DNA of 64,000 bases from Anadara kagoshimensis (GCA_021292105.1 CM037869.1:12420471-12484470), one strand, 5' to 3'; positions 38,111-49,265 are shown, counted from the first letter of the stretch. Program-made: numbers and translations. The notes: a model not told the origin generated them from the sequence alone.

Positions 38111-38756
38111 GAGAAATAAATAATTGTTCGTTAGCAGTCTTGTTTTAAGGATAAGTGTCACAACTAGAGTTGTGTGTGTGTGGGTTTGGATAAATGACTT
38201 GTGCAATTCAAATTATGTAAACTAATTACATAATACAATTGATTTAAATAACAAAGATTTATTTAAAAAAAAAATAAAAGAACATATATTTAGATAAAAA
38301 AAAATACATAAAAAGAAAATATATAACCCGCAATAACTGCTCTAGTACAGTACTATACACCAAAATGTTCATATGTAAAAACACAGTCCATATATATATG
38401 TACACATCACATGTCTGACCCTGTCATCCATTACAATTGAATTGTTTATACTGTTCAACACTGTCCAACATATGGCACAAACAGTCCACCGTAGACTTGT
38501 AATCACAACTGTATAGGTATAAACATCATTACGGCACAAAACACAAACCGAACTATCCATAGAAACACTGGAACCTTTAGAAAATACTTTTAAATACCCT
38601 CTGGCTTTTCATGGTATATAACCAACACATGTTCAATAAATTTACACATAATGTTCATACATTGACACTTCTTAATATATATTTCAAAATCCTGTACGAT
38701 CCCTAGCTGGTCATTGCTGTCAATGCAACTCTCCACCCCAAATTTCTCCACATACT

Positions 38757-38950
38757 ACCACACAGGTACCACACAGGTATAAAATGGCTGAACCACACAG
38801 GTTATAAAATGGCTGAACCACACAGGTATAATTGTTTTAACCACACAGGTTTAAGTCTTAACCACACAGGTTTAAATGTTTTAACCACACAGGTATAAAT
38901 GTTTTAACCACACAGGTTTAACTATCTATATACTTTAGAGCCACACAGGC
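38757..38950. repeat. Short tandem repeat, CCACACAGGT units of ~24-26 bp
   Basis: CCACACAGGT followed by TATAAAATGGCTGAA or TTTAAATGTTTTAA repeats about eight times. 38950-39845 has only G and T homopolymer runs (39264-39288). Confidence 0.9.
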
Positions 38951-39844
38951 AAAATATTTAACTCAAATATCAGACCATTCTCTTGACCATCCACACAGGA
39001 CCTTTTCAGCACATGGTCTGCTACCAACTCTCACCGCACAGCATGGACAGGTAAAAATTGACCATATAAGGTAACTAATTTGCATAAAGTCTTGCACACA
39101 ATGACCAGCTGGCAGTAGATCTACACCTGTTTCACTACTACCCTAACCTACATGTACCCAGATTAAATACAAAAACAACACACAGTGTGACAATAAGTAT
39201 TTAAAAATACTATTTTTCTATTTAAATGGTTTGTTTTTAATATTCGCTGTAGTTTTAGAGGGGTTTTTTTTTTGGGGGGGGGGGTCAAACTTTAGCAATT
39301 GAAAAGTAGCTGTTGTCTCCTTGACATGGTGATATGGCATATTCGACAGCTTTATTCTTATAAGCCATTCAGAACTGGTTTTTTATTGGCTAATACGTTT
39401 TCACTCGATACGGTTTATAAAGGTGTTTCTATTCCTAACCAGTATACGTCATGGGCTTAACCATTGCACTTGTTTATTAATGAACAACAGGTACAACAGC
39501 CCATCATCCAAATAATGTATAATATTCGTTTGGCATTGAGCGACACTTTTTTTTTTAATTTAATGTTTTAAAACTACAAAATGTTCAAGCTCGTCTAACA
39601 AAACTGAGAATTTTGTCTCAATAGATGAAGTTATTGGCGATAAACCATTTCACTACGCGATACGCATCGTCTGAATTCAAATGTGCGTCTGATAAAATTT
39701 GATTTTTAGACTTAATATAAGAAATTTAACCATTTTTCAATACATGTTATAAACATAACAGATCGAATAGAGCATTAATGAACTTTGAGGCAAGTAATCT
39801 ATGATCTCGGTATTCCTCACTGAATAAGTGATCGAACTATAGTA

Positions 39845-40275
39845 CTAGATCGGTGATAAAACTTAAGTTCAAATTCGACATAAAATTGATTGGATTGTTT
39901 ATGGCGACTTACCGATGTCACAGCGACATTTTCAATTTGTTGATTTAATCCTACGACCATTTTTGATGACACTCTGTTGTTACGTTTACAACAAGCACGG
40001 TGTTGCGTCGACATGTTTTAAACAAGCCTTCCACATGTTATATATAAATATCGATGCTTACACAACTTGGTTAGATTAAACACTTGATGAAAATTAGATT
40101 ACATGTATATAACTTATTCACTTACAACTGAGAAAAATAACTAGTTTTAAGGTAAAAATCTAAAAACAAACCTTGTGCAAAAATGTTTGGGAATCAAACT
40201 CGCACATAAAAAGAATAGCACTTAATTATATCTTATAGTTCAATCACATTTCAGTAAGGAAAAACATGTTTTGAA
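39845..40275. repeat. Segmental duplication, second copy
   Basis: Same landmarks as 37525-38110, direct orientation, about 2.3 kb apart. It includes candidate exon A. 38110-38750 between the copies shows nothing else. Confidence 0.85.
39913..40014 (-). CDS. Candidate first exon, duplicated copy A
   Basis: An ATG opens 34 codons (MSTQHRACCKRNNRVSS ... ENVAVTS) ending at a strong donor TCG|GTAAGT in phase 0. The matching sequence 2.3 kb away keeps the ATG, donor and frame, which suggests selection or recent duplication. No downstream exon is identified. One possibility is splicing to an in-phase AG at 31739-31740 before the GTPase ATG, giving an extended N-terminus. Unrecognised. Confidence 0.35.
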
Positions 40276-40283
40276 TAGCTGTT

Positions 40284-40450
40284 TTGTATAACGAATTAAT
40301 TTAAAAAATGAAAAGATATTAACATATTCAAGGTCATAGAGCAGTGCATAGGGGCCAGTGTTTGTTAAAGAAATACGAGGTCTTTTGAAGACTCGACAAT
40401 TTACGGTTTCAAGAGATATTCTACAATTTATTTTACTTTTAAAAGTGCGT
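40284..40450 (+). repeat. Extra copy of the foldback arm
   Basis: TAACGAATTAATTTAAAAAA, TCATAGAGCAGTGCATAGGG and CTCGACAATTTACGGTT match the left arm at 41395-41505. Confidence 0.8.
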
Positions 40451-40451
40451 G

Positions 40452-40683
40452 TATAGGTAAACAACATTGACCTGTGCGTTTGACCTTTGATTAAAATATT
40501 CATTATAGACGAGGTGATTTAAGAATAGGGATCACGCGTGTAATCTTCGTCTATATGATGTGGTCATGGGCAATATGTATATTCATTGACTGCGAATCTT
40601 AACACTCCCCATGTATTGGGTGGACCCTCCTATATAAATATTCCGAATGAAAGGTCATACGGACATGTCAATGTCGTTTACCT
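40452..40683. mobile_element. MITE with AGGTAAACAACATTGACC ends, copy 1
   Basis: The left TATAGGTAAACAACATTGAC pairs with GTCAATGTCGTTTACCTGTA at the right. An internal GGGTGGACCCTCCTATAT is shared with the inverted copy at 44012-44232. Confidence 0.8.
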
Positions 40684-40911
40684 GTACCAGGCGTGATATT
40701 TATATTCTAAGGCCACTAATAATCCAAAATACAAGTCATGAAAAGTGCACGGTCACACAATACTGTTTTATTTGAATTGAGGTGAATATTGTTTGGTTTG
40801 AACAATGCTGAACTATATAGAGCCGAATATGAAGTAATATAGAAACTTAGCTTTTATAACCTTAACTTGTATCGCTGGTAGCCTTAGAATATGAGCTATC
40901 ACGCCTGGTAC
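40684..40911. mobile_element. MITE with GTACCAGGCGTGAT ends, copy 1
   Basis: GTACCAGGCGTGATATTTAT pairs with GAGCTATCACGCCTGGTAC. The interior is the reverse complement of the copy at 41545-41789. It abuts the preceding MITE. Confidence 0.85.
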
Positions 40912-41009
40912 ACCATTTTAAAAGGAAAATAAATCATAAACATAGCACTGCCGTGCTGTTGTACAGCGTAGTTGGGAAAATTGTGTTGTGGCAAGACAGA
41001 AACAACCGA

Positions 41010-41080
41010 AAATTCGGGGGGGGGGGGGGGGTCGATCTATGCATAGTCCGACGGATTTTTTTTTTTTTTTTTTTTTTTGA
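41010..41080. repeat. G run and T run
   Basis: A homopolymer of G (about 41016-41031) and one of T (about 41057-41078), close to the foldback element. Confidence 0.9.
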
Positions 41081-41168
41081 AAAAGAAACAATGTACCAAA
41101 CCATGTATCGCTGAATTAAATGGTAGAAAATAATAATTTCGTAAATATACGAAAAAGACAATCGGTAA

Positions 41169-42165
41169 TTAAGGGTCATTTAAGTAGGAAAATTCAAGTG
41201 AAAACCATTTCGTTGAAAAGCGTGAAAGAGGGTTATAATTATGAAATTACCTACAAAGGTGTAAAGATTTATAAATAAAAATAAAGTAGGAATTGATAAT
41301 TTAAGAAATTTTGAAATATTTGTTGCATTTTTTAAAGAAAATTGTGCAAAAATACACGTGTTGGGAAAAATAGCTTACACCTTGTATAACGAATTGATTT
41401 TAAAAAATGAAAAGATATTAAGATAATCAACGTCATAGAGCAGTGCAAAGGGGGTAGAATTTGTTAAAGAAATACGAGGTTTTTGAAAACTCGACAATTT
41501 ACGGTTGAGGTTTTTTATGTTTTGTTTTCCTTTTAAAAATGCGTGTACCAGGCGTGATAGTTGATATTCTAAGGCTACCAACGATCCAAGGGAAGATTAT
41601 AAAAGCTAAGTTTGAATATTACTTGATTATTGCTGAGGCATATTCGGCTTTATATAGTTCAACAATGTTGAAACCAAACAATATTTACCTCGATTTAAAT
41701 AGAACAGTATTGTGTGACCGTGCACTTTTAGTGACTTGTTGTATTTTGGATTAGTAGTGGCCTTAGAATATAAATATCACGCCTGGTACACGCATTTTTA
41801 AAAGGAAAATAAATCGTAGATAACCTCAACCGTAAATTGTCGAGTTTTCAAAAACCTCGTATTTCTTTAACAAATTCTACCCCCTTTGCCCTGCTCTATG
41901 GCGCTGACTATCTTAATATCTTTTCATTTTTTAAAATCAATTCGTTATACAAGGTGTAAGCTATTTTCCCAAACACGTGTATTTTTGTACAATTTTTATA
42001 AAAACATGCAACAAATATTTTAAAATTTCTTAAATTATCAATTCCTTCTGTATTTTTATTTAAAAATCTCCACACTTGTGTAAGTAATTTCATAATTATA
42101 ACCATATTTCACGCTTTTCAACGAAATGGTCTTCACTTGAATTTTCCTACTTAGATGACCCTTAA
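41169..42165. mobile_element. 997-bp foldback element with 376-bp arms around a MITE
   Basis: The arm 41169-41544 pairs with 41790-42165, both 376 bases. Examples: TAGGAAAATTCAAGTGAAAA versus its complement near 42130, and CTCGACAATTTACGGTTGAG versus 41840. The centre is the 245-bp MITE. No coding. 42170-42940 shows nothing recognised. Confidence 0.9.
41545..41789. mobile_element. MITE with GTACCAGGCGTGAT ends, copy 2
   Basis: Inverted relative to the 40684-40911 copy (shared ACAGTATTGTGTGACCGTGC). Forms the loop of the foldback element. Confidence 0.85.
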
Positions 42166-42944
42166 AATTTAAAAAAGTTGTAACCGATCGTGAGAAATGT
42201 CATTTCGGATAGAGAGAAAGTAGAGTTTTGCAGATCCTACCGTCTCTATGAGGGGGTACATTCTAGCGGTTGTATGTAACTGGATCATTTGCTGTTAATC
42301 TGGGTTTTAATTAACTGCTGATTATCACTCACAATTGTTAATGGTGAAGTATTTAAAATCCACATGTGGTCATTTGCACACAACACTGTACGAATTATCT
42401 CCCTTTCACGAAAGTGAAATCTAATCGATAAACAGTTTTAAAATATGACACAATATTGCCTCAACATCAAAATATGTTATCATAACCTTCAAAATAAATT
42501 TAAATTTCCATAGATTTCACGAAGAATTAATTCAATCAACCTGCCGTTGCTGTTCATTTCATAAAAAGTTATGATTTTACATCGTAGATGCAAACTTCTC
42601 GGACTACTTTTTATTGTAAACATGAGATCAGTTCGCCAAATTGCAGAAATTATTAGATGCATCCCGTCGCAATATTTTACTAGATTCCGAAATGTATTCC
42701 GAAAATTTATTCCAAATGTGCATATGTAACCAAATGCATTACCCGTCTCAGAATACATATCTCACGATAAAACAGATATACTTCTTTCACGCTCATTTAC
42801 CAGGCGCAATATTTCCATGTGTACTCATATCTTATAATTTCATAGCAAAGAAGCTCGATATCTTGGAAGAAAGCGATAGCAAAGTATGCGTTCACTATCG
42901 TGAAACGCTGTACAAAAACCTCAAACTTTAATTGCTGAGTTTTT

Positions 42945-43335
42945 AAAATAAGAGGCACAAAAGGGCCTGTAATGCTCAACAGGCAAAATTTGACCTAATT
43001 TGCTTAAATTAGGCAAATGAAAATCCTTTACATTATTATATGTTATATGGCTAGGAATTTACTTTCTGTATTTCAAATTTGAAGAAAATTGGTAGCAAGT
43101 TGAATGCACAATGGCCATTTTAGTGATTTTGCTATTTATAGTAATGGCGGCCATCTTACATTTTTATGAGGTTGCCTTGTACAAACTTTTAGCTACTCCA
43201 CCTAGGGACCTTCCACTCTTAATTTTAAATTGGCCCCGTGGTTTCAGAGGAGAAAATCAAACTTAAAGCAAGGACGCATGCTCACTTAACCATGCCATTA
43301 GCTCAGCTGGCTATAGCTAGTTGAGCTAAAAATTT
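42945..43335. mobile_element. Short element with GGGCCTGTAATGCTCA start and GTTGAGCTAAAAA end
   Basis: Starts GGCACAAAAGGGCCTGTAAT then GCTCAACAGG, ends TAGCTAGTTGAGCTAAAAAT. The interior GGCGGCCATCTTAC and GGTTTCAGAGGAG resemble the 17.5-kb element. Confidence 0.7.
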
Positions 43336-43339
43336 ATAG

Positions 43340-43840
43340 TCTACGAGATAGTTTACCATTTCGGTAATGTTTTGCATCTTTGACCATGACCTTTGTACCC
43401 ATGACATTTTTTATACATCAAAAAGATTGTTATATCAATACCAACAACATTATAATATACATGCCTATACAAAAAGTTTGTAGTTCTCTAGACAATTAAC
43501 CATTCTGGTATTGTTTTGCTACTGTGACCTTGACCTTTAGACCAATGACCTTTTTATACATCACAATGATCGTTGTATCACTACCTACAACATCCTGATA
43601 TACATGTCTATACAAAAAGTTAATAGTTTTCAAGATAATGAACCATTTCAGTATTCTTTTGCATTGTTGACCTTGACCTTTGAACCCATGACCTTAATCT
43701 GTATATTAGTATCAAAATGATCGTTGTATCAATACCTACAACATTCTAATATACATGCCTATACAAAAAGTTAATACATGTAGTTTTCAAGATAATGAAC
43801 TTTTCAGTATTCTTTCACATCTTTTTAAGGCTAAAATTGA
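43340..43840. repeat. 145-bp satellite, about 3 units
   Basis: TGACCTTGACCTTTG, TACATGCCTATACAAAAAGT and AAGATAATGAACC recur every 143-147 bases. Same family as 60140-61200 and 61757-62225. Confidence 0.88.
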
Positions 43841-43851
43841 TTTCCTCACTG

Positions 43852-44325
43852 ACTAAGTGATCGGACTATTTAGTCCGTCAGCGATATTGTGGCAGAGTGT
43901 TTATAAACATGGAAGAGTCTATATAATAAGATAGTCAAAGATAGGGATATATAAAGTTGGAGTTGACAAATGAACGCATGAAGTCGTGAATATACGTATA
44001 CGACAACACGGTATAGGTAAACAACATTGACCTGTCCGTTTGACCTTTAATTAGGAATATTCATATCGGAGGGTCCACCATCGCAGTTAATGCATATACA
44101 CATTGCCCATGATTAGTGTTCACATCATATAGACAAAATATACACGCGTGATCCCTATTACTAAAATTTATCCGTCCATAATGAATATTTAAACCAACGT
44201 TCAAGAGGACAGGTCAATGTTGTTTGCCTATATTAATACTTATTGGTGTATAATAAACTCGCCTGTGTTTATAAACACTCTGTCCAAATATCGCTGACGG
44301 ACTAAAAAGTCCACGCTCTTTACCA
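43852..44325. mobile_element. Foldback element, ~48-bp arms, with nested MITE
   Basis: GGACTATTTAGTCCGTCAGC then GATATTGTGGCAGAGTG is mirrored by CACTCTGTCCAAATATCGCT then GACGGACTAAAAAGTCC. The nested MITE is at 44012-44232. Confidence 0.82.
44012..44232. mobile_element. MITE with AGGTAAACAACATTGACC ends, copy 2
   Basis: TATAGGTAAACAACATTGAC pairs with GTCAATGTTGTTTGCCTATA. Inverted relative to 40452-40683. 44330-45190 shows no further feature. Confidence 0.85.
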
Positions 44326-45199
44326 CTGCGCAATCGAATCTTTTGAGCGTTGTGTATACGCTTTAATATACGGATAACGACAATAGTTTAGTTATTAGAT
44401 CTTTTCTAATTTATCTATGTTGGTAGGCATGCCCGTGGATAATCTCTAGGTCAGTGAAAACTAAATAAAATACCTAGATTTTAATGTCCGTTTCGTTCAA
44501 GGGCAGATCTGCGGTCACTATGAAATCAATTAAAATATTAGAAAATATTCAACAATCATGTACATGTACAAATAAAGCAAAGGATATCCCTCAAACCTGC
44601 CAGAACATCACGCCAAACAAACTGCATACTTTTACAATTCCACCAGCAAGTACAAAAGACTATAAAGTGATCCATATATAATACCGTGAAGGATTGGAAC
44701 AAGTTCATATCCCTAATCGCCCTAGCTAAAACGATCGTGATCTTCCGTTTCAAATGGCAGCACTTGCTCACCAAGTTTTGGTTTTATTAATATTTTGTGG
44801 CATCGATGTTGCCAACTTTCAAATACATACATGGAATATTGCTACCTTTTCATTTGTAGAATTAACATTGCCAACTTGTGCATGGTGCAATCTTAGTGGA
44901 ATCATTGAATCAATTTTTCATTTGTGGAGGTTTATGAAAATAGAAAATAATGTAATAATATGGAAAGTATTTCTTAAAATTTTATCTTAAATGCTAAAAA
45001 AGATTAATAATTTTGTAAATATTAAGATTTATGTGATTGAAGTAATTTGTTTTTTTAATTGCACCCAATACATGTATATTAAAAATTTGATGCCATAACC
45101 GTACAATATCAGTTCTCTTTATTCTTATTTGGCACGTTATGGTACAGTTTTCATTGCATTAAGCTCGAACTCCGATTGGCGTATAAGTAAATGTTGAAC

Positions 45200-45490
45200 A
45201 TCAAAAACAAACATACTAATCCATGTCCAAATCACAATCCAGAGGCAAAATAAAACCTTTGGAACCAACAAGTTAGGTTAGACATGCGAGCTTCCACCAG
45301 AGAAGTGAGGCCGGATGCTCTGGAAGGGTAAGCACCTCATGTACAGCTAGTTACACCCGCCAAGTGTGTAATCAAAATTGGGAATGAAAGCAACACGAAT
45401 CTTGGGGACGTCAAATATATCCTGGACAATCCTGGACACATAGACATCACTTATCAACAATACTGTGATGACGGCCATAAATTCATCTCA
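45200..45490 (-). mobile_element. RT-family 3' end
   Basis: CATGTCCAAATCACAATCCA, GGCCGGATGCTCTGGAAGGG and ACAATACTGTGATGACGGCC. Confidence 0.85.
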
Positions 45491-45544
45491 TAGCTTCCAT
45501 TACAATATATGTGATGCATCTGTATCCAAAATTATCGTTTATAT

Positions 45545-45605
45545 ATATATATATATTTGACGTCCCATAGTTCCATGTTCACAGCTTAGTATGTTTGTTT
45601 TTGAA
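45545..45605 (+). mobile_element. Internally deleted RT-family fragment
   Basis: ATATTTGACGTCCCATAGTT then CCATGTTCACAGC joins directly to the terminal TTAGTATGTTTGTTTTTGAA. Most of the 3' UTR is missing. Confidence 0.7.
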
Positions 45606-45624
45606 CACAATGAAGGTGTAATGC

Positions 45625-45885
45625 AAACAAAAACAAACACACCAATCCATTTCCGAATCACAATCCAGAAGCAAAGCAAAAACTTTGGAACCGACAAGTT
45701 AGGTTAGACACGTGAACTTCCATCAGGGAAGTGAGGCCGGGTGCTCTGGAAGGGCAAGCACCTCCTGTTTAGCTAGCCACACCCGCCACGTGTGTAATCA
45801 AAATTTTGTGAAAGGAACATGGAACTACGAGACGTCAAATATATCCAAGGCAATCCTGGACACAGAGACAGCAAACAAGTATATT
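45625..45885 (-). mobile_element. RT-family 3' end
   Basis: CATTTCCGAATCACAATCCA, GGCCGGGTGCTCTGGAAGGG and CAATCCTGGACACAGAGACA. Confidence 0.85.
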
Positions 45886-45974
45886 GGAATACAGCCACTG
45901 TAATAATGTGTAACAAATTTCACATAGAAAACGAAGATACCATAATAATTCTGTATATATAAGCTCATAACAAA

Positions 45975-46085
45975 TGTACCAGTCGCTATCCACATCACAA
46001 TCTCAAAAAGCAAAGCAAAATTTGTGAAACTTGCAAGTTAGTTTAAACACGTGAATTTACACCAGCAAAGTGATGTAAGGTGCTC
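45975..46085 (-). mobile_element. RT-family 3' end, diverged
   Basis: ATCCACATCACAATCTCAAA, TAAACACGTGAATTTACACC and GGTGCTCTGGC. Confidence 0.6.
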
Positions 46086-46164
46086 TGGCACCATGTGAAT
46101 ATGGTACATGTATTATGTGACCTCAAACTTGAAAACTGGCAAATTAATTTTCCACAGGGGAAGT

Positions 46165-46580
46165 GCGATTAAGTGACCATTTAACATTCTATATATAGAT
46201 GACGTTCGGTCTTTTAACAATCCTAAATTTGGAGACTATGTAAATGTCATTCATCCTAGTGAAAATAAAAGACACGACCGATTCCTCAAGTTCTACTTCA
46301 TATTTAGACTTATACCCGAATTATGACGCACAAGAAAGGCTACATTTAAAACTTTATGACAAACGTGATGACTTAAATTTTTCTATTGTCAACTTTCCTT
46401 TTTTATGCAGCAATATACCTGCTTCTCCTGCTTATGGTGTATTTGTTTCCAAATTAATACGCTATGGTAGAGCTTGTTCCCACTACGGGGACTTTGTACA
46501 ATGAAGTAGGCTGCTTGCAAATAAATTGAGCACCTGGTCAAACTTCCTTGGTGGAAGTTCATTTTTTAAGGGATAGCAAA
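46165..46580 (+). pseudogene. Reverse transcriptase C-terminal fragment of the retroelement
   Basis: LYIDDVRSFNNPKFGDYVNV carries the YxDD active-site box of reverse transcriptases. After a frameshift the next frame reads KDTTDSSSSTSYLDLYP, LKLYDKRDDLNFSIVNFPFL and SPAYGVFVSKLIRYGRACSH. This is the RT type often seen in marine-invertebrate genomes, probably Penelope-like or related. Broken and 5' truncated, ending near the diverged family 3' region. Confidence 0.8.
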
Positions 46581-46604
46581 GTACGCGTTCACTTTTGTGA
46601 AACG

Positions 46605-46660
46605 CCTTACAAAAACAGTCGTCTAATGCTGTAAAATTAACACTGGTATAATTTTTTATT
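46605..46660 (+). repeat. Family-B terminal fragment
   Basis: CAGTCGTCTAATGCTGTAAA then ATTAACACTGGTATAAT. 46660-47010 shows nothing else. Confidence 0.65.
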
Positions 46661-47013
46661 GTTATGTACAAATATATATGAATTCAAAATCATTCCCGAA
46701 AAGCTTGGAAACTTATTTAATAACTTAATTTGCAACATGTTTTCATCAAATCATAAGATAATGTGTGTTTGATGTCACATGGTTCTCAATTTTGATTTTA
46801 TTTATATATTGAGGCCACAAGCTATAGGTGAAGTGGCAGAAAATCTTACCTTTGCAGTGTGCTCAGAGCAATGTGTAAAAAGGATGCATTTAACGTGCAT
46901 TGTTTTGAAGATCAATAAAATTTTTGAACTTCCAAATTCAATATAAACAAATTAATAAATCCAAACTTCATATGCTGCTGCACTTATAGGATTTATTTTT
47001 AGTGATGCATAGC

Positions 47014-47335
47014 AATGAGATACATTTGGCGGGAAACAGTATCAGGACCGCATCTTGTGTGCAGGACAGTGAATTACCACACACTGTTCAAATTTCTATG
47101 TTGATTACGTCACTGATAACACCATTTACGTCACAATGTCTTCGGTTTTCCGGGAAGCATATTTCTTAAAAATTCACGCGTAAACAGTAAAAATTTATTT
47201 AGATCTTATAATACATCTTTTGATTGGTGTTATCAGTGGCGTAATCAACAATCTAATGTGAACAGTCTGTGGCAATTCACTGCCCCGCAGACGCGAAGCG
47301 GTCCTGATACTGTTTCCCGCCATATGTATCTCATT
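47014..47335. mobile_element. 322-bp MITE with ~110-bp TIRs
   Basis: AATGAGATACATTTGGCGGG then AAACAGTATCAGGACCGC pairs with GCGGTCCTGATACTGTTTCC then CGCCATATGTATCTCATT. The arms continue to GATTACGTCACTGATAAC and GTTATCAGTGGCGTAATC. Confidence 0.9.
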
Positions 47336-47774
47336 CTGCACAAAACCACTGCCCATCCAATTTACTTTGTAAGATTTCTAACTGAATCACCCAGTCTAAA
47401 TACAACCTTGTATTTAGCATCTGCATATAAAGTTTTTACATGTTTGTGAATCTGGATGATCCTGATTTTATTATAATTCTAATATCTGCGATTTCTTCAG
47501 TATATTCAGGTAAACAGTGTCCATGGATTTCCTTTCTTTTTTCCTTCTCCTTTTCCCTTTCTTTTTGTTATTTTTGTTGTTTTGTTTGTCTGTTTTTTGT
47601 TTTTTAAATATGAAAACATCCACGAAAACTGATCATTTCTATCACCTGTCAAAGATATTTTGGCAGAGTGTTTATGAATAAGGTAGAGTCTAAGTTACCC
47701 AATTTGGTTTTAATACTGTGTCACCATATGCATACATTCACGCCTTATATGTTCATTTGTCAAAACCACAGTAT

Positions 47775-47977
47775 ATACTGTAAAGGGTGAAATTTTCGTG
47801 TGGGTGAAATTTTCGCTTATTTCGCGCTGAAGAAATTACCGCAAAAATTTTCCCCATGCGAAAATGTCTACCATACACAGGTTAATATATCATATATGTG
47901 CGAAAATTACATGCAAAATGCAAGATTTCAGAAATTGCAAACTTTTTACCCCGTAAAAATAATCCCCTTTACAGTAT
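47775..47977. mobile_element. ~200-bp MITE-like element, ATACTGTAAAGG ends
   Basis: ATACTGTAAAGGGTGAAATT pairs with AATAATCCCCTTTACAGTAT. The interior has repeated AAATTTTCG. Lies just 3' of RNASEH2B. Confidence 0.65.
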
Positions 47978-48117
47978 GATCCATATTTACATATATAGAC
48001 TTTTACACATTTATATCTGCCAAAATATTGATGACAGACTTTAATAGCATTTTATCACAAGAAGACAATCTGTTCAATTGTATACAAAGTAATTAAACTA
48101 CATGGACAAGCCTTTAT

Positions 48118-48216
48118 TCAAGTTTTGGCCTTTGGTGAGAAAAAACTGGATATACTTTTCATGCCACTCTTATCAACTTTACTGAGTTTTTTCTGGGCTT
48201 GTGTTAACTTTGTCTC
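48118..48216 (-). CDS. RNASEH2B: RNASEH2B last exon with PIP box
   Basis: Acceptor GTTTTTTCAG. It encodes TQAQKKLSKVDKSGMKSISS, then FFSPKAKT and TGA. KVDKSGMKS is identical to human and MKSISSFF is the PCNA-interacting box. GAATAAAG overlaps the stop and is a possible poly(A) signal. Confidence 0.93.
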   Translation of the reverse strand, partial: ETKLTQAQKKLSKVDKSGMKSISSFFSPKAKT

Positions 48217-49218
48217 CTGAAAAAACATATAAGATTCAAGATTATTAAACATAAATCATGACGTAACAAAATTAAAAAAGTCATTCAAACCAGGAATTAC
48301 CATATATATAATTGTGTATTACTATCAGAAATATACTTTTGTCTAAATTTGCTGCTAGTTAAAATTTGAAATTCCTCAAAAACTAAAGTATACTCCATCA
48401 TGCGATGTATTTCCTTAGCTTTTGGTAGAATATATTTTGGTCCTTTGGATATCTTTTCGACGTCTGGTCCAAGCACTACTGATGAAGAATTGTATTCCAA
48501 AACAGCCGTCTAGTGCTTTAACATTAAAACTGGTATAATATGTTATATTTAGTACATCACATGATAATTGTAGGAAATTGATTGGATATGTACATGTTCT
48601 CTATTTTGTATGGTTTCTGTCTGTACTTAGCAACGAGTATAGTACCGTTGACAGCAAGGTACTATTGTTTTTCCAGACGGGTACTATACTTTTTGCAAGT
48701 GCCACCTTTGGAACGAGAACACAATTTTGTTTACAAACATGGCATCAAGATTCAGCGACAAGGACCCAGACAGATTCATTTCAGACCAGATTGTACACTA
48801 CACAATTGGAATTGCCTTCTGTCTTAATGTCTGTCTGTGAATTTAAATGTCCCACAACGGTTAGAATGCACAGTGCTTTATAGTGCCATGTGATGTACTA
48901 AATACATTATTATGTTTTCCTTTGGTACCAGTGCTACTATAGTATTGTCTTGGGGAGTATAGTGGTATAGTACCTGAGCCTTCCTTTGGCTCCGGCACTA
49001 TACTCCCCAGGACAATACTATAGTAGCACAGGTCCCTCAGGAAAACATTATATATAATTCCAAACATGTCGATAAAGTTTATCATTTGTGTCAGGTAAAT
49101 TTATATAATTTTTATGTAACAAGAAGAACCATACACAACAGTGAAACATGTTTTACAAATAATAAATTCAGTTATGTTTTAGAAAACATTCTTACTTATT
49201 TTTAGGTTTTTAATATAT

Positions 49219-49265
<47 letters not shown>

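Noticed and set aside
40605..40632. CATGTATTGGGTGGA resembles the 5-kb satellite core
   Set aside because: Single short match inside a MITE, where the inverted copy at 44 kb lacks most of it; probably chance.
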